64,000 nt of DNA from Ottelia alismoides (Eukaryota; Streptophyta; Magnoliopsida; Alismatales; Hydrocharitaceae), in NCBI GenBank assembly GCA_037367405.1, contig JAZKJV010003374.1, positions 162,811 to 226,810 on the forward strand. Direction: 5' to 3'. Under the pieces are notes generated by a model. The model saw nothing but the letters and a program-made list of their open reading frames with translations. It searched no databases and was not told where the DNA came from. This document shows positions 13,120-24,269 of this stretch, one piece after another. Each line of letters opens with the position of its first letter. The first letter of the stretch is position 1. The position numbers and the translations under genes are program-made.

Positions 13120-13575
13120 CTATACTTAGCTCGAACGATATCGTCAGAGTGAATCAAGAGCGATGAAGAAGACATAACTCGTACTTAGTATAGGGAAGTG
13201 AAAAAGGAATGGTATACTACAACGACGAATCAAAGAATAGAATGAAGAGGACTCAATGTTTCCCCCTTTACTTAGGATCAAATAATCCTAAGTATAGCAA
13301 GTTGTACATGAAGGAAAATCCGAGTGGGAGAATGTACAGGGTCTACCTCCCCTATACTTAGGGTAAAATATCCCTAAGTATAGGCAACAAAACAAAGGTA
13401 GAAAGAGACGAAGAAGCCAAGTATATACAAGATAGAAGGAATGACATCACTCCCCCTACTCTTAGGGTGAAGACTCCCTAAGTATAGGCAACGACAGGAG
13501 TAATGAGACAGAAAGAAATGAACAACTCGGTGTTTACACCCCCTATACTTAGGATGAGGTATATCCTAACTATAG
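13120..13575 (-). repeat. Hairpin array of M2 (five units)
   Basis: There are five inverted repeats built on TATACTTAGG and CCTAAGTATA, at 13120-13193 (long loop), 13267-13297, 13352-13383, 13456-13487 and 13543-13575. In element sense each 3' arm is followed by a run of G (C run on the plus strand), recreating the polypurine tract sequence. Some arms carry mutations (CTACTCTTAGGG at 13456; CCTAACTATAG at 13563). Confidence 0.85.
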
Positions 13576-13723
13576 CAAAGATAATCCTAAACGAGATCGG
13601 GGGTGAAAATAAAGCGGAAGAAACAAGGATCAAATCATGACGAAACGCGTATATATAAAGTGGACAATGTTGAGGTGCCTCTCAACAAGCGCTAGATTTT
13701 ACGCCCCTAGCTGGGCGCAAATG

Positions 13724-15577
13724 CTAAGACAAGGTTGTGTCAAGGTTCAGGACGACATCTGTAAGGCGAATGTCGTACTGTTGTCGCAGTCTCGGTAGAT
13801 GAACTACAACAAAATCAACGGTGTAAAGGAAGACACCCATGTAGGCAATCAGGTGGGTATCTGCTACTGGGAAAGGATATGGGAAGACGAAATCAGGATC
13901 CGGTCGCACAAAAGAAATCATCGGTTCAAGATCAGACTGGAGTGGAAGTGTAGAGCCAAAGAAATCAAACGTGGAGAAAGAAGGATCAGTAATAGAATCC
14001 TTCACGTCAATCATCGAATCAGAAAAGTGTGAAAAGCCAAGATCAGGAGGCTCACTAAGAAAACTGATATTTGATGCATACAATGGAGAAAAAACTGACA
14101 GATCATAGAATATCTCAAATATCGGCTCATCCTCGCGAGAGGCATCGAGGAGGGAAAACTCAAACTCAACAAGATCAATAATATTAGAAGACTTGGTTGT
14201 GACCGCCAGATCGGATACACTCTCAGAAAGTGAAACCGAGTACACATCATATGGGGCATCCTCCCGCAAATAACCCTCGGGGAGGATTGCAAGATCATCA
14301 GTGAGAAATGGAGGATCAGAATCAGAATAGAAATCTGCGCTACTGGCTAGTACCCATTCTATGCACCAAAATGATTCATCAGCTGGAATCTGCCTCTGAT
14401 CTATCTGGAAACAGGAAAAGGTACTGGTCATCAACGCGGAAGCCGACGAAGTGTTTGAAACTGAACCTCCAGCTGTGGCAATGCTGGTTGTCATCTGCTC
14501 CTCATGGAATGGATCTAGCTCATAAATCTGGAGGAGAGAAGGCTCAAATACGGGACTATATATATCTGTCATCTCAAAGTGGTGTCCCGTATCGAGTTGT
14601 GGCTATTGGGCTGAGTTATGACATATGTTCAAGTCAGAGAAGTATCTCTGCAAGGTAGAAGCTGAGTCGTCTGGGAACGGACATTGAAATGTCTGGATTG
14701 ATGACTGTAGTAGCGTGGGCTCCTCCATATCCTGGAATATTAGAAGATATGATATCCAAGACTCGTCAACTGAAAAGTTCGGGACTGACTCGAACTCTAG
14801 TTGGAAGATCAACGGGAACTCGAGCAGTCTCTGGGCCAGAACCTCCACTGTGGCAGTCATGTCATCCATTATCTATGCTGCATTAGAATCCATGTCATCG
14901 GTCTGGTGTGTAGAAGTTGTATCCTCATGAAGTGCGGCACACCTCACTGGTACTGCATGATCCTCGTGTGTTGTCCCGACTAGTGTATGTCATGAAGATG
15001 AACTCTGTGAAAGTTCTCTAGAGATGGCATCAAGTAAATCGATGTCGGAACTGTGGTGTGAACCACCACACGAGGTCACTACCAATGCAATCTTATTGAC
15101 GGTCATCCCCCTCAAGGAGATCTCAATAAGGTCGGTCTGTGAAAGTCTGTGATATGGGAATCTCCTCATGAGGTCAAGAAACCTCAGCCATGCATCGTGT
15201 ATTGGCTCCTGGGGGTCTACTGAAAAATATGTGATCAAAGACCGCATCATATCTGCTCTACGTTGGGGAAAATATCTCTGTAAAAACTCTAAGCATAGCT
15301 CTCCCCACGTAGCGAATCTCCTCCCCAATCGTTTGTGCCATCTCATGGCTATGTCCTGAAGTGAGAATGGGAAGGTCTTCATCATCATCTCCTCAACAGT
15401 GATATCTGAATATGTCTGGGTCCTACAGAACTCCTCGAAGTCAGACAGATGAAGATATGGCTCCTCGTGCACCTTCCCCGAGAATGTCGACAGACTCTAA
15501 ATGAACTTTACATCTAGAATGAAGGGACTGTAAGTAGAAGCTGATAGTGCTTCATGATTGGTATGCTCATCCATCAT
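13724..15577 (-). pseudogene. M2 gag-like ORF, broken
   Basis: This is a remnant of the same Gag-like protein that is better preserved in M1. The start ATG ATG lies at 15577/15574, 12 to 15 bp from the M1 insertion site. A TAG at 15499-15497 stops the frame after about 26 codons. Beyond it, 15472-14990 keeps the Retrotrans_gag-like core (EEPYLHLSDFEEFC, then FPFSLQDIAMRWHKRLGRRF, then LQRYFPQRRADM). Further frame breaks lie between 14990 and 14869 and between 14603 and 14572. The last block (14572-13724) is the acidic tail and runs into a C-terminal hydrophobic segment (HLIAYMGVFLYTVDFVVV) ending near 13724. That end keeps CAG where M1 has a stop. Confidence 0.85.
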
Positions 15578-15589
15578 CGTAGCGTAGGA

Positions 15590-15594
15590 GGTAT
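15590..15594. repeat. Target site duplication GGTAT, left of M1
   Basis: GGTAT immediately precedes the M1-type LTR start at 15595. The same five bases follow this LTR at 19400-19404 and the other M1 LTR at 45803-45807, three copies in all. Confidence 0.85.
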
Positions 15595-18500
15595 TGATGA
15601 GCCAAAAAACCACCAAGACTCGGGTGAATAAAATAGATGAAGGGTCGTTGCAACCCGGATCTCGGAGACAATTCAGTCAATCAAGAAAATATGGGAATAG
15701 ATCAACAAAACAATATAAAAATCAAAGAAACTCAATAGTGGCCCTGGCTATTAGATTAGCCTGGTATAGCGACCAGGGTCGGACTCAGGGAGCACGTGAT
15801 GGCCTCGCGGCCTACGAAGTAGTCTAAAATGAAAACAAACAAGAGAAAATTATTTTTGGTGGGTTTTTAATATTTTTATTTTTTTTGGAATTTCTAATTA
15901 TAAAGAAAATAAGAAAATCAAGATAACAAGCAATTTCACACAATTATTTAATCACTCAAAATTAATCCAAAAATTCAAACCAAAATACTTTTAGAACTTT
16001 TGTGTTTTTTAATGTTTTTGGTGAATTTTTGGTATTTTTATGATTTTTACGGAATTTTATAAAAATGAAACAAGACAGAAAATGCAAGACACTATCTAGT
16101 TAGGCTTCTACAACCATTTAAAAATGCTAAATGGTAGTTTCAAGGCCTAGAGATAATTTTCCTGTAAAGATGAAATACAAGGAAAAATAAGGCACTGGAT
16201 TTATTATTTTTGGATTTTTCAATTATTTATTAGAATTTTTCTAATTTTTTCAATGTTTTTAAATTTTTATAATTTTTATAAGTCCAAAAATGAGCAAACT
16301 TGGTCAGAAAATCAAACACTGCAAAACAAACAAAATCTAATTTTTTTGTAATTTTTAAAGATGTTTTAATATTTTTTTGTGACTTTTATATATGAACAGT
16401 AAGAAAAATGAAGGTTTTTGAATTTTTAAAATAATAAATGGGCTCCAAAAATTTCTCAAAATTTAGTGAAAATTCTACACAGTGGCAAGAGCCACGTGTC
16501 AAATTTTCACGTACTTTGAATGATATTTGATATTTTATTTACAACAAATACAAACCCACAGTCATAGGGACTTATTTGTCATAAAAATATACTCAGGGGG
16601 CCTAGAAATAACAAGCAAAGGAATCCAAGGGGTCCAGTGCAAAATCTCCAAGAACTCACACGCCATGCTCGTTATTTGGGCACTCAAGGACAGTTTCGTA
16701 ATAAAACTTAAGTCCCTGGACCTCTTAGTAACTCGTACTAAAAGTCTAGGGGCAAAAGTATAAAAAGCCCAAGAAATTTGGCACATGCACAATTAAAACA
16801 CTCACAGGGGCATATCTGCAAATACTAAAAATATATTTTCATTCATGAACTCCTCAAAACATCAGGCCCCTATATGCAATTATCCCAAGAAATCACGTGT
16901 CGAAGCACGTGTCCCACAACACACAGGGGTATAAAAGCAAATACAAGAAATGACAAGGTCCACTATACAAAAAGTCCAAAATAAAAATAACGGAACTCAA
17001 TATTTACAGGACTAAATATTAACAACTAAAAAGCTAAGGGCCTAAGGGATATTTACCCTTTATTAAGCGGAGGGCTGGATGCGCGCCACGTAGCGAATCG
17101 GACGGTGAAGGAGGCGCAGCACACAACAAAGGAACCCCGCTTGGATCAGACGGCGGAGGACCTCCCACGTGGAGGATCTGGCGGCTGCGAATCGCTGTGG
17201 GTGAACAAAGGGTCCCCTGCTCTGATCTGACTGAGGAGAGCTAGCCACGTGGATGATCAACGGTTGATGTACGTCGTGGCTAACCCTTGTGGATGGAGGG
17301 TCCAGATCAGTCCTCCAAGAGATCGGACGGTGGAGGGCTCCTCGAATGGATGGCTAAGATCGCGTCTGGAGTAGGAGGAAGATCGGACGGCTCTGGAGGA
17401 TACTCGAAGAACAGGTGGCCGGTAAACTTCGTCGGCCCGGTACGCACACGGTGATCCTCCTCACGGGCTACTGGTGATCGGAGAAGAAGCGCCTGAACCT
17501 CCCGCGTCTGAAGCGCCCCTCCGATGGCGCAACGGAGCTCTGGAGAGCTCAGGCGACACCGGCGGAGCTGGAGCTGCTGCTCCTGAATGTCAAGCCCTCA
17601 GATGGGCTTGTCTGGACCTGCAAAGCAACGCAACAAACTCCTGGGTCGAGGGCAAAGTACCTCGACCCGGTTAGCGGTGGTGGGGATGATCGGTGCGTCG
17701 AGATGGGGGGAGCTCCGGCGAAGCGACGGCGGTGGAGCCCCAATCCCAGTTCCTTTGCGAACTGGGTTGAACGGTTGGGCGGAGAAGGTGCAGGGGAGTA
17801 ATGCGAAGGTGATGGTGTCGTCCGATGATCGAGATGTAAACGGAGGTGGTCAGAATCGACGGTCGTCGAAGGAGGTGCGATTTGGGCGTAACTCAAAATT
17901 AGCGGAAAAGAGAAAGAACATGAGCAACCTGATGGACGAGGTCGACTGGGGACGAGCCGGTGAAGCTCTAGGTCCTAGCCTCGAGGGTCGTCGATCCCCG
18001 AGGCTCGAGCACCACGCTGGTGGCGGCGCACGGCGGCGCTAGGTCGTCGGATCGATGGTCTGGACACCCTCTCCTCGCTGCAACACCACCGGCCGACTGC
18101 TGTCACTCAGGCGGAGATGGTGGAGGTCCTGGGGTGGAGAATGCACGAGCCAAAGATGAGTGAAGAAGCTGACGGAGCTCAGACTATATACGTCTAAGGG
18201 TCCGGCTAGATGGGAGTCGGGCATGAAGATCGGAGCGTGAATCCCATGAACCCCTGCCGGGCGTAGATCAGGGATGATCGTAGATGGATTAGGACCTGGG
18301 GTTAGAGTTTTTGGTGATCGGATCGTGACGCTAAAAATAGGAGAAATCGGGTCGGGCGTGCAGATCCGCGGGGAGGTGGTCCAAGGGGGGGAGTTGACTG
18401 GGGTGTCAACATCCCCCGTGGACCAATCAGAAGAGGCCACGTCGAAAATATTTGGAAATTGAATTAAAAATGTCAAATGGCCGAATTAGTAAAAACTCAA

Positions 18501-19399
18501 AACACGAAAAATGTTTCTTTTTTTTAAACTATTTTTTTGTGATTTTTAATTATTTTTTTGAAATATAAATTAGGTATTTACAATATAGTGCTATATATAG
18601 GTATATATACAATTTTGATTTTTAATTTTTAATTTTTAATTATGTATTTTTGTGCATTTTTATTCCAAATTTACATTTTATTTATTTACAAGATGAAATT
18701 TGGAATGTTTTGGTATTTTTATTTTATTTTTATTATTTATTTACAGGGGTAAATAAATAGATATATATATATAAGTATGTATATGGTATATACACAATGT
18801 TTATTTTGATTTTTATTTTCATTCTTTTTATTTTATTTTTGTTTTTATAGTTTTTATTTTATTTATTTACATTATAAAGTCTAGAATATGTACAATTTTT
18901 ATTGGATTTTTAATTATTTCTTTAAAGGGCTAAATAAATATATGTGTGGTCTTATGTACATGATGAATATGTACAAGGAAGGATGTTTTTATTATCTTTT
19001 TAATTTTCTTATTTTTATTTTTAATTTAATATTTACAAATATATACAAATATATACAAACCCATTTTATTTTATTTTTAGAGGAAAATATTATTATTGTA
19101 TTTACAGGTATATGTATAAAGGTGAACTTCCTTATCTCCCTCTACTTGGGCTTTTATGCGGTAAGGCACATGCTGAGCCCTCCCTTGGGATTAGGTCGCT
19201 CAATATTTATTCTAAATATCTCCCTCTTTTTCTTTTGTCTATTTATTCTTTTATTTATGCACAAAAACATGCCAATTATTAACTTTTATACAATGCATGC
19301 AATTTGGTAATTATTTGTATTTACAAGAATATACATGTATTTGCAAAGGTTTTTGTAGCTAAAATATAAGAATAAAGAGTGATGAATGGGTATTCATCA
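15595..19399 (-). repeat. M1-type LTR with GGTAT on both sides (solo-LTR configuration, 3.8 kb)
   Basis: It starts in sense at 19399 with TGATGAAT-accc-ATTCATCA and ends at 15595 with GGCTCATCA. GGTAT flanks it on both sides, which is the signature of a solo LTR. It is about 96 percent identical over the sampled stretch to the LTR at 42021-45802. It contains an inverted W-box pair at 18393-18410, a GC-rich body at about 17060-18370, the TTTGCA/CCCCT repeat zone at about 16480-17050 with two close CACGTG G-boxes near 16898-16915, and the GTTCGA-like motif near 15775. Confidence 0.85.
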
Positions 19400-19844
19400 G
19401 GTATCTGCAACTCGCATCTGCTCTCTTTGATCGTTTATAGGGTGCACTCGCATCTCAGCAATGTAATCGGTCGGGTCTCGCATCTAATCAGTCTGATCTC
19501 CATGGGAGCACATCATGCATAGAAGAAAGAGAGAACGGAAGGTCGGTCGGAGTTCCGACCTCCAACGAGAGTGGTCAGGGATGATGGGATGAGATGAAGA
19601 AGCCGCAAGATCCGGCAAGAAAGGATGGCAACCCATCATCCAGGGATGGAGAAGGAGAATGAAGGGTGGGAGGGTGGGAGAAAGATCGATAGATGGAGGA
19701 GAAGAAGGCGGATGGGATCTGAAAACACACAAGATGAGAAAATAAACCCCCGATTCACCTACTCAACACAGAGTTGAAGACCGTAAAGGTTCGGTCAATT
19801 ATCTTGTCAATTTTATTTAGGTTATCAAGTCAGTCCTTCAGAGC
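19400..19844 (-). repeat. Duplicate of the M2 leader flank (matches 45803-46247)
   Basis: This 445-bp block is about 98 percent identical to 45803-46247 (about 10 differences, mostly transitions) and begins with the GGTAT target duplication. At 19845 it changes abruptly into the M1 3' non-coding region, at a point equivalent to about 11739 of M2, so the M1 polypurine tract and about 217 bp of 3' region are missing. Confidence 0.85.
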
Positions 19845-21244
19845 AAGTCTATGGGCAAGACTCCTCAATAAACCAGATCAGAACAAGTCTACATACACAA
19901 ACTCTAATGACCATGAATCTTTACATGCGGTGTAAGTGATATGTAGCTCCCCACCTCAGAAGTAACAAAGAAACAACCTCCTCCAACCTGGTAACTCTAA
20001 TGCCTCGGTCTAGCAACTCTTTCCTCGAGAAGCGGGGTATTCCCTTCTAAGTTCAAGTGCAACTGGCTCAAGAAGAGGGGGAAGAAGAGAATGGACCATG
20101 GCCAGTGTAACCATGTATCCTTGGGAGCTTTAACCAGTGTAGCTGAGTCTCCCGCTGCAAGCTTCATGAGATGTAACATGTATACCATAAGCTTTTGCTT
20201 TATTTGACTATATACACTCCGGTGGGGTTATTAAATTTTCAATCCGACCCACTAATTTTTTTGGAGTTCTTTTCTTTTTGCACATTTTTTTTCATGTGCA
20301 ACTGTCCAACATATCTACATGGTGCAGCATATATACAAGGAGTTTTTCCTCTTGAGCCAGTAGACTATCCCTCTTTTGAAGCTTTATTGCAACCCACAAC
20401 TTCTATCTTTAGACTTCATCACCACCAAACCAAGTTGAGACGCACTTCCTTCACTAGAACAAGAAGAGAGGTTCCGCCTTGAAGTACTACCGTCATATGC
20501 AACCCCAAGCCAAAGGAAACTGCCTCCTCACCACCTCATCCGTGGAGAGCTATGTGTAAAGTGTCGGTGCAAGTCAAGCCATTGTCTCTAAGAGTCATGC
20601 GTGTGTTGTTAAGTGCTCTACTTAGGCTCATCAAGATGACATATGCTCATAGCCTAGTGGACTCAAAGAATTAAGTCCCAATGGACCTGAAAAGCCTTAA
20701 CTCTAAGCCCTATAAGGTTCCTCTTAGAATTAGGCGGATTAAGATCTTAATCAAGCTCCATTTTCCAATTTAATTCCAAGCTAGTTTCAATGTCAACTAT
20801 AATCCAGGAAAAACTATACAAATAGTTACAAAGATTCTATTTACAAATGTGCACTTTACAAATATTTACAATCATGCAAAATTTTTGAAAAATGTTCGAA
20901 AACATGGATGTATGCATGAGTGCGAAGTTTTGCAAAATCTTTACAAACATTTACACAAGGTTTTTGCAAACTTTTTGTTTTCAAAACATTTTGGAAAATT
21001 TTTGTACTATATACATAATTTTGGTATGAAAATATTTACACAATCTTTACATAAAAAGTTTTTGAAATCATTTTTACAAAAATACTTTGTACAATAGCTA
21101 TGTATGTGCAATAAAAGAATGTTTATTTACAGGAAATTTTTTTAATTTTTTATGAATTTTGAGTATTTAGCCATTTTTATTTATTAACACACTCACACAA
21201 AGTACGAGTTATGGCTAAAGTATATATGAAATATATACACACAC
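19845..21244 (-). other. M1 3' non-coding region (polypurine end missing)
   Basis: It aligns with 11739-13119 of M2 and, in reverse complement, with 31840-33600 of P1. It is AT-rich with many short open frames in every direction and no recognisable product. Confidence 0.7.
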
Positions 21245-21699
21245 CCCCTATACTTAGCTCGAACGATGTCCTCAGAGTGATCAAGAGCGATGAAGAAGAC
21301 ATAACTCGTGCTTAGTATAGGGAAGTGAAAAGGAATGGCTGGATACAGAGATGAATCAAACAATAGAATGAGGAGAACTCGATGTTTCCCCCTATACTTA
21401 GGATCAAATAATCCTAAGTATAGCAAGCTGTACATGAAGGGAAATCCGAGTGAAGGATGTACAGGTTCTACCCCCCTATACTTAGGATGAAATATCCCTA
21501 AATATAGGCAGCAAAACAGGGGTAGAAAGACACGAAGAAGCTCAACAAATATATACAAGATGGAGGGCATCACTCCCCCTATACTTAAGGTGAAGAATCC
21601 TTAAGTATAGGCAACAACAGGAGTGGTGAAACTGAACGATATGAACAACCCGGTGTTTCCACCCCCCTATACTTAGGATGAGTTGTATCCTAAGTATAG
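21245..21699 (-). repeat. Hairpin array of M1 (five units)
   Basis: Units lie at 21245-21320 (long loop), 21392-21423, 21476-21508, 21579-21610 and 21667-21699. The unit at 21579 has stem TATACTTAAGG/CCTTAAGTATA, while its counterpart in M2 (13456) pairs CTTAGGG with CCCTAAG. Both sides changed together and pairing is kept. Each unit has a C run on its left, which is a G run after the 3' arm in element sense. Confidence 0.88.
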
Positions 21700-21850
21700 C
21701 AAAAATAATCCTAAGCGAGACCTGGGGTGAAAACAAACACGGAAGACAGAAAGAACAAACTAAGACAAAACACTTATATACAAAAAGGGTACAATGTTGA
21801 GGTGCCTCTCAACAAGCGCTAGATTTTACGCCCCTAGCTGGGCGCAAAGG

Positions 21851-22063
21851 CTAGGATAAAGCCGTGTCAAGGTTCAGGACAGCATCGGTAAGGCGAATGC
21901 CGTACTGTCGTCGCAGTTTCAATATGAGAACAACGACGAACTCCAAAGTGTAAAGAATGACACCCAGGTATGCGATCATGCAGGTGTCTACTACCGACCA
22001 ATGATATGGAAGTATGTGATCGAGATCCGGTAGCACAAAAGAAATCGTCGGCTCTGGATCAGA
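21851..22063 (-). pseudogene. Detached C-terminal end of the M1 gag frame
   Basis: This is in frame with the gag ORF beyond its TAG. It encodes about 70 residues with a hydrophobic stretch and ends LRRQYGIRLTDAVLNLDTALS. The counterpart in M2 (ends LRQQYDIRLTDVVLNLDTTLS) is joined to the preceding frame by CAG. Conservation of the tail argues that it was once part of the protein. Confidence 0.7.
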
Positions 22064-23695
22064 CTAGAGTGGAAGTGTAGAGCCGAAGAAATCAAACGTG
22101 GAGAAGGATGGATCAGTCATGGAATCCTCCACGTCAATCAGTGTCTCGAAAAGGTGTGGACAATCAAGATCAGGAGACTCTCTAAGAAGACTGATATCCG
22201 ATGAATGCAATAGAAGCAAGTCGGGCAGATCATCGAAGATCTCCAGAATGGGTTCATCCTCGCGAGGGTCGTCAAGGTGAGAAGACTCAGAATCAGAAGG
22301 ATCATAAGACTCGGTTTCGTGATCCGCCAGATCGGAAACACTCTCAGAAGGTGAAACCGAGTACACATCATGTGTGGCATGCTCCCGCAGATAACCCTCG
22401 GGGAGAAATGCAAGATCAGAGGTGAAAAGTAGTGGATCAGGATCTAGAAGGGAATCTGCGCTGCTGTCAAGTATCCACTCTATGCACCAGGCTGCATCAT
22501 CATCTGAAATGTCGCTCTCGGCAATCTGGAAGTAGGAGAAGGTACTGGTCAACACCGCGGAGTCTGGCAAAGTGTCTGCGGCTGATCCTCGCTCTGTGGC
22601 GATGTTGGATGCCAACTCGTCCTCAGCAAGTATGTCTGTCTCCGCAAAGTAGAGGACAAAAGGCTCGAATACAGGACTCTCTATGTCTGTACTCTCAAAG
22701 TGGTGTCCCATATCGAACTGTGGCTGCTGGGTTGAGTCCTGGTAACTGTCGAACTCCGAGAAGTGTCTCTGCAGAAAAGAGGTTGACTCCTCCGGGACTG
22801 GAAACTGAAGTGGTTGAATCGATGGCTGTAATAGCGGGGGCTCCTCCTGTTCCTGGAATATCAGAAGATCCGATATCCGAGACTCATCGACTGAAAACTC
22901 TGGGGCTGACTCGAACTCTAGCTGGAAGACCAACGGGAACTCGAGTAAACTCTGGGTCCGAACCTCTGCTATCGCAGTCATCTCCTTTGTACTCTGTGGT
23001 GCTGGAGCATCCAAGTCCTCGGGCTGGTGTGTAGAGGTTGTATCCTCCTGTAAAGTGACACACCGCACTGGTACCGCAACGTACTCATGTGTTGTCCCGA
23101 CTATGGCATCTCGTGAAGATGATCTCTGTGAAAGTAAGCTCGAGATGGTATCCAGTAGGTGAATGTCGAAACTGCGGAGTGAACCGCCACATGTGGTAAT
23201 CACCAGTGCTATCTGCTCTGCGGTCATCCCTCGCATGGAGATCTCTATCAAGTCTGTCAGTGGAAGTTCGTGGTCTGGAAATCTCCTCAAGAGGTCAAGA
23301 AACCTCGGCCATGCCTCATGCAATGTCTCCTGGGGGTCAACTGAAAATACGGTGATCGAAGACCGCATAAACTCTGCTCTACGCTGGGGGAAGTATCTTT
23401 GTAATAACTCTCGGTGTAGCTCTCCCCACGTATCGAATGTCCTCCCCAATCGTCGGTGCCATCTCATGGCTCTCTCGTGAAGTGTGAATGGGAAGGTCCT
23501 CCTCATCAGCTCCTCTGCAGTAATATCTGAATATCTCTGTGCTCGGCAAAACTCCTCGAATGCGGATAGGTGAAGATAAGGCTCCTCGTACGCCTCTCCT
23601 GAAAATGTCGGCAGTCGCTGAATGTAATCCAAATCCAAGACGAATGGACGTAATGTAGAAGCTAACTGAGCTCCATGTGCTATCTGCTCCTCCAT
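22064..23695 (-). CDS. M1 Gag-like protein, C-terminally truncated by a TAG
   Basis: I place the start at the ATG at 23695 because M2 has an ATG at the equivalent place (15574). The open frame continues upstream to about 23911 without another ATG. The product is 543 residues. Residues 30-165 resemble the Ty3/gypsy Retrotrans_gag domain: EEPYLHLSAFEEFC, then RTFPFTLHERAMRWHRRLG, TWGELHRELLQRYFPQRR and EAWPRFLDLLRRFP. The rest is a long acidic region rich in D, E and S. There is no CCHC zinc knuckle, protease or polymerase. Compared with M2, the frame ends early: a CAG is TAG here (22066-22064), and the same frame stays open to about 21854, encoding a hydrophobic segment (MIAYLGVILYTLEFVVVLIL). 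Gag would form the virus-like particle that packages element RNA. The stop may be recent decay. Confidence 0.8.
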   Translation of the reverse strand: MEEQIAHGAQLASTLRPFVLDLDYIQRLPTFSGEAYEEPYLHLSAFEEFCRAQRYSDITAEELMRRTFPFTLHERAMRWHRRLGRTFDTWGELHRELLQRYFPQRRAEFMRSSITVFSVDPQETLHEAWPRFLDLLRRFPDHELPLTDLIEISMRGMTAEQIALVITTCGGSLRSFDIHLLDTISSLLSQRSSSRDAIVGTTHEYVAVPVRCVTLQEDTTSTHQPEDLDAPAPQSTKEMTAIAEVRTQSLLEFPLVFQLEFESAPEFSVDESRISDLLIFQEQEEPPLLQPSIQPLQFPVPEESTSFLQRHFSEFDSYQDSTQQPQFDMGHHFESTDIESPVFEPFVLYFAETDILAEDELASNIATERGSAADTLPDSAVLTSTFSYFQIAESDISDDDAAWCIEWILDSSADSLLDPDPLLFTSDLAFLPEGYLREHATHDVYSVSPSESVSDLADHETESYDPSDSESSHLDDPREDEPILEIFDDLPDLLLLHSSDISLLRESPDLDCPHLFETLIDVEDSMTDPSFSTFDFFGSTLPL

Positions 23696-24264
23696 CAATA
23701 TGGAATAGGATCTATCTGATGATCTCCACTGCTCTCTCTGATCACGAACGGAGTGCACGCTCAACTCAGCAATGGCCTCGTCCGGGTCTCGTATCTGCTC
23801 TGTCTGGTATCCTCGGACGTCAAGCGCAGCATGCCCAAAGTAATGAATGGGATGGGAGGGAGGGAGCGGGAGGTTGGTCGGAGATCCGACCTCCCTAGAA
23901 GGTGGACTGGACTAATGGTCAGATGGTGAAGAAAAAGCCGCAAGAGTCGGCTCGAGGTGAGAGGGATCCATCATCCAGGGGTGAAGGAGAAGAAGAAGAC
24001 TGAAGGGAGGGTGGGTGGTAGACAGAAGAAGAGAAGATGGGGGAAAGCAGAAGGGATCTGGAATCACACAAGATGAGAAAACATAACCCCCGACACCTAC
24101 GCACGCGAGCTGAAGACCGAAAGGGATCGGTCAATTATCTTGTCAATTTTATTGTAGGTGATCATTCAGTCTTTCAGAGCGATTACGTGAGCTGAATAGG
24201 AATCCAAATTTTTCTCAACCGACTGTCCCGTACAGAAAGCCGGTAATCAGTCAAGAAAAATTGG
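23696..24264 (-). other. M1 leader, part next to gag
   Basis: Upstream of gag in element sense, homologous to 45808-46320 of M2. It is interrupted at 24265-24269 by P1 (target duplication ATATG) and resumes at 40871. Confidence 0.75.
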
Positions 24265-24269
24265 ATATG
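24265..24269. repeat. Target site duplication ATATG, left of P1
   Basis: ATATG precedes the P1 LTR start at 24270 and is repeated exactly after the 3' LTR at 40866-40870. Confidence 0.9.

Noticed and set aside
13120..13575. Hairpins with a G run read as intrinsic bacterial-type terminators
   Set aside because: The context is plant retrotransposons. The tail is G rather than U, and the array repeats five or six times within one transcript.
13120..13575. CRISPR-like spaced repeats
   Set aside because: Units are inverted repeats of an LTR retrotransposon, with spacers conserved between elements rather than unique.
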